Assembly: GCA_905182995.1 (NCBI GenBank) | Contig: CAJJDP010000079.1 | Location: forward strand, 323,893 to 387,892 | DNA length: 64,000 nt | DNA from: Paramecium octaurelia | Lineage: Eukaryota; Ciliophora; Oligohymenophorea; Peniculida; Parameciidae | Reading direction: 5' to 3' | Shown here: in pieces, positions 45,994 through 59,300 of the stretch | Position numbering within the stretch: the stretch's first letter is position 1 | Layout of the letters: the number at the start of each line of letters is the position of its first letter | Made by a program: the position numbers and the translations under genes | The notes under the pieces: model-generated | Seen by the model: only the letters and a program-made list of their open reading frames with translations | Database searches by the model: none | Told to the model about the DNA's origin: nothing

Positions 45994-46002
45994 TTATTTT
46001 TA
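45994..46002. promoter_or_regulatory. Nine-base gap between divergent start codons
   Basis: The ATG of the minus-strand MGC gene (45993) and the first ATG of the plus-strand coiled-coil gene (46003) face away from each other with 9 bases between. Both promoters and 5' leaders would then overlap the partner's coding region, or the plus-strand start is wrong. Confidence 0.45.
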
Positions 46003-49000
46003 ATGTTATAAATCGAAGTTATTTGCTTTGGATTGGCTGTTGAAGTAGAACGATTATAGTCTCTTACTAAACAACTTAATTAAGACATCGATCAAGCAAA
46101 TCTTCAAAACCTGAATTCACAAGCTGTCATTGATCAATAATCTACAGAAATCAAATTACTCCAGTCTAAATTAGATAGCATCAATAGAGACTAGCTTGAA
46201 CTTTAAAATGAATACCAATCTCTAGAATAATAACATCTTCATGTAACTGACCTAGTTAACCAAATTACAGCTGGCCAAATAACCTTGGAATAGTTGAAGG
46301 ATTTGGTAGATGAGCTCAAAAACAGGTCCATTTAATATGATGAAATTTAAGAATTACTGCAAGGATAGGACCTCTAGGATGTGATCTCTAAGGCTGAATA
46401 GTTTACATTGTAGTGCAACATTAATCAAGAGTTGAGAGATTAATTAGAATAGTATCCTGAGATTGTGATTAAACTCAATCAAGATTTGGATAAACACAAA
46501 TAGGATTTAATCAATAATAAGTCTAGCATTGCTATTTTGGAAAAAACTATTGTAGATCTCAATCAAGAAATACATATACTGAAATAATTATTAGAATAAG
46601 AGTAGAATAAGAACTCTTTAAATTAATCCCAAATATAATTATAATTAGAAACCTAATTAAATGAACTCAGACTCAAACTATCCTAAGCTGAATAAAAGAA
46701 TGAAGAATTAGAAGATGAAGTAGAATAAGTCAATTTTTTTAAGGCTTAAATGGAATCTCAACTTTAAGAAATTATAAAAGAAAACAACAAAATTATGGTT
46801 GATAAAGATAAACTAGCATCTGACAATTTAAATCTGAATGCTCAAAATGAAAATCTGAATGATTAATTGAGTCTATAGGCAAGTTAAAATCAGGATCTAA
46901 ATAAGAAAATTCTTGAATTGGAAGATCAAGTAAGATTGCTTAAGAATTAATTGGCAGAAGATAATGATCTAGAAATCCAAATTATAAGATAGGATGCTTA
47001 ATTATAATCTTACAGCGAAAGACTGTAAATGTAAGATAATGAAATACAAGATTTAAATCTTAATAATGCAGAGTAAAAATTAAATTATTAGCGATCTTTA
47101 AATAAATTCCAGGATCAATTGATTTAGAAGGATCAGGAAATTTAAGAACTTTAATAGATTTAAATAGATCTTCAAGATCAAATATCTGATTTATAAAATC
47201 AAATAGCTAATTTCAAACATTAAGCTGAAATTGACGCTGATGAAATAAGTCAACTAAAACTTTAGCATTAATAATTTTAAGGAAAGAATGATTCATCTAA
47301 CACTATCATTATTAATTTCTAGAATCAAATTTAACAATTTAAATTAGAAATTTAGAACCACCTTCTTTAAATTTCAGAACTGGAAACCACAATTTCGAAT
47401 TAAAATTAATAGTTTATAACTTCAAAATAAGAGCTTTAATAACATTACTAATAAATTATCGAAAAGCTTTAGGAGGAAAACAAATCATTATAGGATTAAA
47501 ATGATTAATAAATTCAAAGTTTGGAAGAACAAGGTAATCAAATTCTACAACTGTCCTCTGAAAATTAAGAACTATAGCAGATAATTGATGAAAAGGACCA
47601 AGAATTGGAAAAATTGAATCTATATGTGAAGAAATAACAAGAAATTTATGAGAGTAATACCAAAAAGAGTGAGGCCTTAGAAGAATCAAACAGAGAATTA
47701 TTATTTAAGTAGAACTCTTTTTAAAAAACTATTAAGGATTTATACACTTAATTAGAGGGCCTTAAGCTTGAAGTAATTGAGAAAGATTAATTAAAATAAT
47801 AGAAGTTATCATTAGAATAAAATATAAACAAGTTAAATTAAACGAATGCAGATCTAATGCAATAAATTGCAAATCTGAAAATTGAGGTAAGTGGCTGCCA
47901 AATATAAATAACCAATTTAAATTTATAGATTGACAACACTGAAATTGAATTAAGAAGTTCATATCAAGAAAACAATTCATCAGAGAACTAGCTCAAGGAA
48001 CTATTTACAAAACTTGAGTAACAAGAAATTATAATGAACTAAAGTGAAAAATAGATTAAAGAAGACGAATTTAGAATTGAACAGCTATTGAATGAATTAC
48101 AAAAACTCAATGCAAAAAATAAAGAGTATTATAAAAAATTTGAAGAATAAGAGATTTTTATCAAATAATTATAGGTAGAATTAAGTGAATCAAGTAATGA
48201 TATTAAGAAATTGGAAAACGAATTATTGCTTAAAGAAGAGGAATTTAATGAATTAGATGATGATTACAATAAGGTTTGGAATGAATTAAATGCTCTTAAG
48301 AATGATTAATCCAATTAAAATTCGGATGCTAGAGGAGAAGAATTATAGTAATTAGTGACAAATTTAAAGTCAGAATATAATTTAGTACTAAAAGATTTAG
48401 AAGCTTTAAAGAAGTAATTAATAGATAAAGACTCTTAACTTAATTAAAAAGCCATGCTTGTTGACAAATTCAATGTTAAAGTTATGAACTAAACAAGTGA
48501 ATTACGTTCATTAAAATAAGAAATTGAAAACAATCAGATTGTTATAGAAAATTAATAATAGAAAATCGCTAAGTAGGAACAGCATATTTAAGATTTGTTG
48601 AGATCTTTAGAAAGCGATAGACAATCCTAGTAATCTTAGGTAAAAGACAATACAGATAATTCAAGAGTAATGGAATTGCAATAATTAAATTTGAATTTGA
48701 GCAAAGTCATAGATGAAAAGACATAAAAATTATAAAAATAAGAATAAGAAATTGTGATACTCACTGAAAAATTAAGAGAAACAGAGATCTATATTAGAAG
48801 TATAGAATTTTAGCTAAATGAATTGAGATTAAAATATGAATCATAAGTACAGATAACTTATTAAAAATCAAGTATAATTTCAACTTCAGAAGATATTACT
48901 GATGAGTTCTAATCAAAGTTTCAATAACTTCAATAGAAATATATTTAATTATAAAGAGATTACTAAACCTTATTAAATAATTCCAGCAAACTTGAAGAAT

Positions 49001-49359
49001 ATGAAAACAAAATAGCATTGCTTTCCCTAGAGATTTCAAGATATAGAAACTCATCAAAGAAAAGTACACCATAAATTAATCGAGAAAGCTCATCTAGTGC
49101 TAAAACTAGTAAATTCAACCTTGGAGAGTTATAAAGTCCATGTCCTGAAGAATTGAAAACTGAGTAATCAAACACTAGTCAAATATTCATTCAACAATTT
49201 AGTAATCCAAAAATTGATGAATAATATGGATTAATGGTATTATTATTTGCTGAAATCGAAGCTCTGAGAATGTAAGATAGCAATAGGTAAACTTAGTAAG
49301 ATGACAAAAGTAAAGTTTCATGCCTAATGGATTATTACAGAACTAAAAGGCCTTCATGA
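46003..49359 (+). CDS. Long coiled-coil protein, 1,118 residues
   Basis: One uninterrupted frame from ATG 46003 (MLQIEVICFGLAVEVERLQS) to TGA 49357-49359. Nearly the whole length is heptad-rich coiled coil with high Gln, Glu, Leu and Asn (LNQDIDQANLQNLNSQAVID, DEKDQELEKLNLYVKKQQEI, ELLLKEEEFNELDDDYNKVW). The last 150 residues are less helical: Ser-rich (SSKKSTPQINRESSSSAKTS) and a final conserved-looking block YGLMVLLFAEIEALRMQDSN. Such proteins in ciliates often belong to basal bodies, fibres or Golgi tethers; nothing here chooses among them. The first dozen residues are oddly hydrophobic and may not be coding. Confidence 0.85.
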
Positions 49360-49825
49360 TTAAAATACATTATATCAATAAATTTAAAATCTATTTTGCA
49401 TGTTTAAACACTCCGTTCTTGATTTAATTGATGTTTTTCATAAAGATATAATGAATCTATTAAAATTCATAAGCCAATTGGTTTAACTTGGATAAAGATT
49501 TCAGTCTATACAAGAGCTTATTCTTTATTTAATGCAAAATTTAAAGTATGATGTAAATTTACTTTTCCAAAGAGTTAGAACTACTTTACTAAAAGATTCT
49601 ACTCTGACAATTTTATGACCGTATAATGTTTTATACAATTTTAATTGAAACTAATGATATTCCTTCCAATAGATTAGAATGAGAAAAGAAAATATTAATA
49701 AATTTGAATCCAGATTATGTTTGATTAGATTGTAGACAGAAGGTTTAAATATAACTAAGAAAAGAGGATTTAGGGTTTTGTGTATAAAAGAGTAAAAATA
49801 TTCAATAGTGCCTTATATTCTTTGA
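49360..49825. other. Convergent intergenic region
   Basis: 466 bp between the stops of two convergent genes, long for that arrangement here. No open frame with recognisable content. Confidence 0.5.
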
Positions 49826-50392
49826 TCATTTTATAAATGTCACATCAGATAAGTCACTATTCTATAATATATACTCAGCATTGACTTTGTCATTTTCTAT
49901 TGCTCTCTATATGCCTTTTTCTAAAGTGTCCTCTATACCACAAACATAATGGCGTTGTCCAATCAATTATGCATTAAATTCCTTATTAATAAAGAATTTC
50001 TGATCGAAAAGATGTTTTAAATCCCATTCTTTTAAAAATAAATACAATCCTTCCACTACAATTATTTTGTCTTCCTTAGTAATGTGAATTGCATTTTCAA
50101 CAGGGTCTTTTATAGAATGTTAGAAATCTGGAAATGACCCTGTGCCAGTTTCTCTTAAATTTGTTAAATCTGCTTTGAATCTTTAATAATCGAATGTAAA
50201 AGCTGCTCCTCTCCTTCTCATTCCCTCCTCATTTAAATCTTTCCGATATATATGGTAACCATCCATAGGGATTACTTTTGCATCTGGGTATTGTAAGCAT
50301 ATCACATTTTTGCAGAAGTATGTTTTTCCAGACCCTGGAACACCTGCTATTGCGATAATTATTTACTTATCATCTTTTTGATTTAGAATCAT
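49826..50392 (-). CDS. P-loop kinase of the uridine kinase/phosphoribulokinase superfamily
   Basis: Single exon, 188 residues. IIIAIAGVPGSGKTYFCK is the Walker A P-loop; AKVIPMDGYHIYRKDL and RRRGAAFTFDYQRFKADL match the DGFH and RKGAPxTFD motifs of the pantothenate kinase/uridine kinase/Yfh7-type branch; IIVVEGLYLFL is the Walker B strand. It should transfer phosphate from ATP to a small metabolite such as a nucleoside, pantothenate-like or sugar substrate; the exact one is not deducible. Ends NSDLSDVTFIK, TGA 49826-49828. Shorter than most relatives (about 200-230 residues). Confidence 0.85.
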
Positions 50393-51791
50393 ATAAAATA
50401 AAATATTAAATTAAAGCTCACCAAAATATTTAGAAATATGAATGCACACATAACTTTGTTTATTTTAACCTATACTCATTAATATGAATAGCTTTTCAAT
50501 CATTTGACAATATTGTTTAACATAATTTTACCCTTCAAATAAATTCTAGTTCACTCGAGATAGACTTTGATACCATATATTCTATAATGGAATAATAATT
50601 CAGCTATAACTATTAAAACTATAGTATTATAAATCAACCATTAATTTGTCTAGAATCAAATCGATTTAAGCTTAATTAACTTTGAAATCCAATCTAATTT
50701 TATATTATTTCATATGGTGAATAACCATCTCTGGACATTAATTCACATCGCTACAAGAATAAAAAAATAGTTTATTCTTTGTTTTATTAAGTAACTTAAT
50801 CAAAATTCTTTTAAGACTTATAATAAATCACAGAATGAAAAGTAAATTATAAACAATTTATTAAATATATAAATTAACATTTCTTAAATTAGAGTTATTT
50901 TCTATCTAATTATTTTATATATAATTATAATACCTTTTAAAGCATATATAAGCTTGAGTTTTACATTTAGGAGAAAAAGTTTTCTCAATTGTATAAAATC
51001 GTAATTTTCAATCCATGTAAGAGGAAATGAAATTATAATTTTTTATATTGAAAGATGGCATATTTTGACATTAATTTCAATAAAAACGAATTTTAATTCT
51101 TGCTTAATAAATACTCATTGTGAATTTATTATACTTCAAGCTACTCCTTTAACAGAAAAATTTAGTATCTCATTTTTTTATAGATCTTATTCACAATTAT
51201 AATTATAATTAGATGATAATTTCATTAGTATGGATGATCATTTGCTTCAGTCTTATAATAATAGCTTTTTATATAAAATTATTCTTAAAATATTGTAGAT
51301 AAATATTTGAAATGGGATTGGATAGAAAAATTATAATATAATTCAAAAAAACCACTAAAAATAATGATGACTTAAGATAATATTTCAACATTAATTGGTA
51401 ATATCATAATTATTAAATCGAAATTTTTTTATTAATCGAACTTTTTTCTGTCTTACTAAGACTTCAAGCGTATTTTTGATATTATTTTACATATCCACCT
51501 AAATTTTAATATACTAAAATCAAATAGAAGTTATGAAATTTAACTCAAAATTTTATTGATCTCCTTTGTATGGCAATATTTTGAAAGAAAAGTAAATGGC
51601 AGAGAAGTCTGTTTAATATAATTTAGTTAAGTTTTATATTTAACTACTTTTTTCAACTTAATTAATTTAATTAAATTTATTCAGAAATATTAAAATAAGA
51701 TTATAAATCGCATGAATTCGTATGATTAACAGAAGAAACTCTATTTATAATTTATTTCGAGATCAATTAATTTTAAATAAAATAAATTAAC
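50393..51791. other. Gene-poor AT-rich interval
   Basis: 1.4 kb between divergent genes. Runs of A and T dominate and no frame longer than about 60 codons looks coding. No tRNA-like or repeated structure found by eye. Presumed to hold two promoters. Confidence 0.5.
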
Positions 51792-52858
51792 ATGAAATTT
51801 GATCAATTTTAAGCTTCTACTCCAATTAATGGTGAAGAGACTGACTCTTTGAAAGGAAAGGAAGTATCTTTAATAGTATTTCCTAAAAGGTTTCTAAATC
51901 CGATGAGTACCTTCAGAATGAAAGGAGTATCTTAAGTTTATAATATTTTTTAAGGATTTCCATCTATTTGCAGATGCTCAATACATAAAATAGCATGATA
52001 TGCTGAAAATTGGCATCAGTTGCCAAAATTCTTATAAAAAAATTTCGAGAATAATAGTGGATTAATCTGCTGGGATGATCAAATTATGTTACACTTAACT
52101 TGATTTTTCAGAAACCCCTTGGGAATATGTGACTAAAAGATTATAAAGCATGGGCGATGTTTAAATGAACTTATTAAGTGAATATATTAAATAGTACTAT
52201 GAACAACTAAACTCCGGTTTACTGTAGGAAAATAAAGACTTTGTAATCGATTTAAAACTATCAACATTATTTTAGATTCCCCAAGAGAATTACAGATCAT
52301 TTGGATCGATTCAATATAAGTATTTGAAGGGCTTAAACCAGTTTTTTATCACAGCTTAGATCTATGACATCAAATTAATTCAAGATTTAGGTTATTCGAT
52401 ACAATATTTTGTTGATTCCTGCATGAAGATTGGAATTCCAGAGTACAAAAATTTATAAATAAATCTCAAGAATATCTTTATAACCAGGGTGCACAAATGT
52501 TGATTACTACAAAAACGTTATGGAGTTTGCAAAGCCTTTAACGAAACCAACAGAAAAGTAAGATTTCTATTTATACTCTCCTCTCTATCCACAAGTAATG
52601 AATTCGTGTTCATTTCTTTAGGGCGTAAAATGTGATGTTACATTTTAAGTGACAAAAGATCGTTTGGATGTGGAGGGTGACGCACTCATTAATTTTAATT
52701 TTTATTTAAATTACAACCCTTCATTGCGTAATAATTAAGCACTTTTGCCTTAAAAGAAATTAAAGTCGTAAAATTGTATTGCACATTATTACGAACTCAT
52801 GGATCATCAATATATGAGGTGTGGAATTAAGAAAGCCAAGCTGAATTCTATGGTTTGA
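51792..52858 (+). CDS. Unknown protein of about 323 residues
   Basis: ATG 51792 gives MKFDQFQASTPINGEETDSL. The frame needs three introns: 26 nt near 51873, a long one of about 38 nt (GTTTA donor) before AQYIKQHDMLKIG, and probably 31 nt (GTTGA donor) before STKIYKQISR; the last two are uncertain. The main exon has alternating hydrophobic strands (FVIDLKLSTLFQIPQENY, QFFITAQIYDIKLIQDLG) and the last exon LYSPLYPQ and FQVTKDRLDVEGDALINF. No family recognised. TGA 52856-52858. Confidence 0.55.
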
Positions 52859-53358
52859 TCGAGTGTATATATATTGTAAACATGTATTTGTCATTATTAT
52901 AAATTCAATCAAAAATTGTAGAAGTTTTTAGGCACAACTTCATTCTAATAATTATTCAAGTTAACCAACTTATTTACATAAATTAATATTAATAATAATA
53001 ATTAATTATATTAATGATTTTCTCAACTTCCCATTATAATTAAATTGTTATGCTTAATTACAAAGTTAATAAATTAAATTATATTTATTTAAAATTATGT
53101 TCTCCAATCCAACAAAATGATATTTTCTTCTTCATTTCCTAGATTTTCTATTTGTTGATAATCCCTTAACTATACTACTTTTTCATAAAATAAGAAGAAT
53201 TACTACCTACTACCTTTAAACTACAATTTATATTGCTTCTTAATTAATTTTAGAATTCTACATACTTAGTTTAAATTTTCATCCCTAGATTATTGTGTCA
53301 TAAAAATTAAACGTAAATTTTTTTGAACATTTGCATTAAATTAAAATATATATTATTT
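52859..53358. other. Convergent intergenic region
   Basis: 500 bp between the unknown gene's stop and the dynein stop. AT-rich; no gene seen. Confidence 0.5.
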
Positions 53359-56300
53359 TCAATATCTTAGCGATAGGAAAGCTGCAGCACCTGCTCTAAT
53401 CCAAACATCTTCATCATCTCTTGATGGCAATTCAAGTGGCATGACAAAATTTGTAGAATGTCCTGTTGTTGAGAGTGTACCAGCCTAGAGTTATTGTGAA
53501 TGCTTACCCTTGAAACTACTTTATACAATGGACATTGGTATTTGAATATCTTTTTTTCTTTTGGATCTTTTGGTTATACTTCAATTTGTGATGGATCATA
53601 TGGTAGCAAGTGCATTAGGGGTAAATCAGAATATAATTCTTTAACTTTTGGTTGTGATATCAAATGTCTCTTATAATCCCACCTAATGAAATTAAATGAA
53701 TAATATACTTAGTTCCCTCAAGAAAGATTCCATAAATATAGACTCCATCTTCTGGTTTCTCAGTTACGCCTGTGTGAGTAAGAGTATCCAACACAATATA
53801 CTCATATTGCAACTTATCAATAGCAATGACATGTTTTCTGGCATAGTTTTGTACCATACCAGTAATGAAAGCCTAAGGGAAGAAGAAACCAGAAATCCAG
53901 AATACTTTAGGTGTTCCCTTTTCTACCCAATGTTTAAGAAAGGCTATTCTATCTAGTAAATCCTAAGTCCAAGAAGCCAAGGGTTTCAAACTTAGAAATC
54001 CTTTTTCTGCCCATAACTGAGGCACTTGATTATCATAAAGACTGTTTGATAATTTTTCCATTTCTTCAGACATCACAATGAGTCCTTTAAGTGCTTTTTT
54101 AACATTAGAGAGTGTAGTTTTCATAATAGCTAGTAATCTATTGTAACGAATAAGTTCTTGAACTAAAACAGTATTCATGGATTCTTGGTAATCAGTAGGA
54201 TACCTGATTGAAATCTCATCAATATCAAATAAATCAGGAGTTTTGGATTCAACGAAATTGGCTAATTCTTCAATAACATCTTCTCTGCATTTACCTGCTC
54301 CTTGTTGTGTTCTTGGTTGAATAGATTATAGTGTTTCTAAGAGAATTCTAGTTTCATTTTAAGCATTGGTTATTTCAGCATTGCTATGCAATCCAAATGC
54401 TTCAGGTTCAGGATTCAATGGTAATTTTTCAATATACTCTATGTAGTTCTATCTTTCACCTACATTGGGTTGGTAATAAGTGGGAACTAAAAATTAGTAG
54501 CCTTCTTTTAATGCTTCTTGGGAAATGTACAATTTCAGAATGGTTTTAATCAATCTCACATCCTTATCATCAGTAACTCTACCACCATAATTAATTTCTG
54601 CTCCAAGGTAATTGATAACTTTGAATGGTATGAGTACATAATCATCTAATAAGCTTTTTAGCTGTCTTCTACACACAGTGAGATCTTCGTTTGTGAATTC
54701 ATAAGGAATGTTCCACCCAATGGCTCCGAATTTTCTTCTTTCCTAAATGATTGCATGGAATAAAGAGAATCCAAATAATAATTTCTTGAATTCCTCAGGT
54801 TTCTTACAATCACTTAAAGTTTTATCATCTAATTAGGTGTAAGTTCTGAGCATATTATTTCTAAGACCTTTTGGTGGTTCAAGTGTCATTTTAACACCAT
54901 TCTATAATACAATAGTTGGGAATGATTTTGAAGGCATGGATGTTAACCATAATCTAAAATCTTTTGTGCCTTGATCTTACATTTCTTCATTAAGTTTTTC
55001 AAGATCATTCATCCAAGATGTTGCTAAGTGACAATTCATTAACAATGCCCATCCGCCTCTGCCTAAAGCATCTTTAACTAATTTTTCAGCCTTTGGACCT
55101 TATCCTTAACCCAAAGAGATGGAATCAATTCTCTTAGTCATATTCATTTCTTCGGCAAATTTCATTAGATCTGCAATAGGATCAGAACCAGGAGACAATA
55201 CAAATATAAGTGGAGTATTAGGAGTAGAATCTTTGTAGCATTTACTCAAATCAAATGTAGGTGGGATGATAAATTTCTCATCCATCTTCTCTACAATCCA
55301 TTTTTGTATTGCTGGAATAACTTTATCACTTCTTATTGATTTCAATAACAATATTCTTGAAAAGGAATCTAATTTCTCATTCCAAGGTTCTGGAAATTCA
55401 ATATCTTAAGGATTGGGAGCATCAAAAATAGTTTTAAATTTATCAGAATTACTCATGAAATCAGATAGAATGCCATCAAAATTAGTCAATTCTGCCATGC
55501 CATAGATGTTTCTATAGGTCTCTGGCCATGTATTCTCACTAATCCATTCAGTTGGATTTGGTGGTAATTAAACATCTCCTGTAGCACCTTATAATAAGTA
55601 TCTCCATTCCCCTTCATTCATTTTATGAGCAGCACTCAATATTTTATAGGTCAGCATAAATGAAAATAGTAATTTGTGTTTTTCAAATAATGATCTACAA
55701 ACATTTTCATACAACATGTAAGTAAAGAAGTTATTGAGATGACTCAATCTCTCTTCCAAAACCTATGATGCTGGTGCATTCTAAACACCTAAAGTGAACA
55801 GGTTGATGAACCATTATAAAGAGTATTAATACATAGGATCAATTGTAGATAAATCTATAATACAGAAGAAAAGTAATGAAGCTCTGAATGCAACTGATCT
55901 ATATGATTCTCTTGCTTCATCTATTTGAGCTTCGGTTATTTTGGAATCCTTCACTCTTTGATTAATCTCAGCAGCAAATTTCTTTGAATTTTATAATTTA
56001 TTGATCAGAGTCTCATCCATCAATATTTCAGAAATATCTCCCTTGGTTTCAGACAAACTTCTTAAAATACTATCTTCTATGTTAACTAATTCTTTTTTAT
56101 CTTATGCATTCTTTCTAACTATTTCCGTCTTTTTATTTTCTAAATTTGGATTCTCCAATGCTACAATTTAAGCTAACATCTGCTCTTCCAATCCCAGAGG
56201 AGTAATTGCAAAGTTAATAATGGTTACTTTAACTGAAGTTTCAGGAGAGTAGTGAGGATTTGGTAGAGTGGTTGTCATAAAGAATCTGAAACTAAAATTA

Positions 56301-59300
56301 TATTGTAGATTCTTATCTCCAATCTATATGGTAGCAGATGTTCCGGTCTTACTGATCTATTATAATAAAATGGGTTCCAAAGAGGGATCTAAGGATAATC
56401 CAACATTTTCTACCAAAACCCATTTACCAAATTGAATAGCCAACTCCAAAGTTCTCATTAAATTTTAATCTGATTATTTTAAGACATCCAATCCTTCTGG
56501 TAAATCTTTACCCATAGTCTTAATGTATTTATTAGCTTATGATTGTGGATCAATCATCAAAGTCCATCTTCTACTCTTATCTATGATGATACCATTTTCA
56601 ATAGAAGTGTCATCCTTTGGTAATCCACAAATATTCCAAGATTGAATCTTAACTTCATCCCCCAAGAATTTCCTCATCGTAATCAAATCAGAGAAGGGAA
56701 TATTATACTCCTTTAATTTAGCTCTCCAGTCTTATTCCATTCTGATACGATATTACGATACAAAAGGTCCAGAGTAAGCAACCATTCCTGCAGCTATAAT
56801 AGAATTACCAGGTATTAGACCACCACTATTAGTAAGACTTTCAATATCTTTTGCCCATCTCTCCTTTTCATCACTCAATCCTTCAGTCAACTTTTAAGCT
56901 CTTTCCAATTTGACTTCACACTCTTTAATCTTCTTCTATAAATCTTCTTATTATTTCTTTTTATCATCGAAAACTCTTTACAATTCTCTTATCTTTGCAT
57001 TAATCTCATCCAATTCCTTTTTCTTAATTGCTAATTCTCTGTTTTTATCTTCCACAATTTTGGTCATAAGTGCTAGCTTTTCTCTTAAGGGTTTAGTTTC
57101 AGTATACACTTTGTAGAAGTCATACATACATTTACACCATCCAAACAAATAACCTGTAGCTTTTGATCCTTGGAATGCATCATTCTAATTGAATTTAGGA
57201 TGACATGTAACCTTCTATTCCATCTTAATTATAGCAGCTGGATTAATATTTTCTTTATCAAACTTCTCCAACAACATTTGTAGCAATGAGTTTACATCAT
57301 TAAGTAAATATTTTTTGGCTGTTTCAAAGTAATTCTCTTCCTTCTTACCAATTTAATTAGGAACTGGCTGAGTTATAATTTCACCTCCAGATTTCTTAAT
57401 ATAATCTGTTGTGAGTATCACAACACCTGCTAAAACCACTTTGACAGCCTCAGGGGGAGATGATAATGATTTCAATTCAACTAAGTGATCCTTCTACAAT
57501 TCTTTCACTTTCAGTAATGTTTGGGCTAATTCTTCGTTTGCAACTCTGACTCTTTCAGCTGCCTCTTGAGCAACTTAATTGGCTTCTCTAGCTTATTGAG
57601 TGGCTTCAGCTTCTTACACTGCAACAACTCTTTACGTTTAATCAGCTTCTTCTTTTTCCACTTTCAGATGCTCCATCATTTTGGTTGTTTCAATCTATGC
57701 TTATTCTAATTCTGGCTGCATTTTCTCCAAGACTATTTTCATTTCAGCAACAGCCTTGTTGGCATCTTATAATTTATCCAAACCATTTTTCAGTCTAAGA
57801 ATCTAAGCCTTTAAGTCATTTCTTTTATCTTGTACAATATTGATATATAAACTCAATAATTCTAGATAAGATGTAGGAGTAACATAATTAATCCTTCTAA
57901 GTTCAGACTTATATTGCAATGATAATTTTTCAACAAATTTATGCATATACTTAAACATATCTACTAATCTTGTATTTTTTATATCTAAATCTAATTGTTA
58001 AGCCACTTCTACAAGTTATCCTCTACCAACACCTTCAAGTGCTTCCTCTGGCCACTCAGTAAACCAATCAATAGTGCAACAGTTCACTAAAGATGGGAAC
58101 ATTCTTAATCTTGTAGTAAATGCATCTCCTATTGGTGACATGGCTATAACCATATGCATATTCTTTTTGACTCTTGCCAAATAGACAGAGAATATATTCA
58201 TTCTATTAGGAGGAAGTCCTTTTTTAATACATTCTGCTTTGCAAGCCTATGTAATGTCCTCATTATCTTTGTCGTTATAGAGATTTGTCACATCTCCGGA
58301 ATTCAAAATACCATTGATATCTTCCAACATCTATTCATTGATGATTTGAGTATCCACAAATACAAATGAAACACATTTATTTTCAACACCGGCCAACATA
58401 ATTATCTTCTTAACATCATCTCTCCAAGCTCTCATATTATAATTCTTAAGAACCTCAATCTATTGTAATTTGTAATTCTACAAATATGTACCCATCTTAG
58501 TTAATGATTATCTACCACTACCACCAATACCAAGCAATAAAGCATTTCCACCAGGTTGTCTTAGAATTCTACTAATTCTTGTTATGTGTTCACAAGCATC
58601 CAAGAACATAACTAATTTCATCTATTTCTTGCCACTTCCAACATCCTTGTTGTATTGATCCAATAATTCTTCCATCTAACCCACAAAATATTGAAGATCT
58701 CCTTATACTTAAACATATGGCCTTACATCCAAGTCTCTGTTACCTAGAAAATCACAAAAGATGATCCTCTCCTAATCTAATACTTCTTCCTGTTTCAATC
58801 CAAAATCAACGAAGAATTGAGTGAGTAGTTATTTGAAATAGACTCGATCCTATTCATTAATTAATCTATCATGGAATACTCTCATATTCTCATGATACCA
58901 AAGTTTAACTAATTGGGCAGGCTCTTAGCAGTTCTTAGGTAAGATACTGCAAATTCCTTAAAACACTTTGTTTATGTCTCTGAGATTGAAGGTGTAATGA
59001 CTTTTTGATGGAGTAGGCAACAAGTCTCTTCTGACTGAATTATAAATGCTTAACACACTATTAATAAGTTGCATCTGTAACATTTGAACTGACTCACTGA
59101 ATTTCTTGTAGAAAAATTAAACAATTTTTGAAAATATTGATTTAATGACATCCTCATCCAATTCTGTGTATGCTAAGACATTAAAGTGTCTAACAGCTCT
59201 ACCTGTAATATTACTTCTACCACCACCAGGGGGTCCCATTGCAGACAGGATGAGCAAACCTTCTAATTTGACAAATTGCAGATCTTATCTATTATACCAG

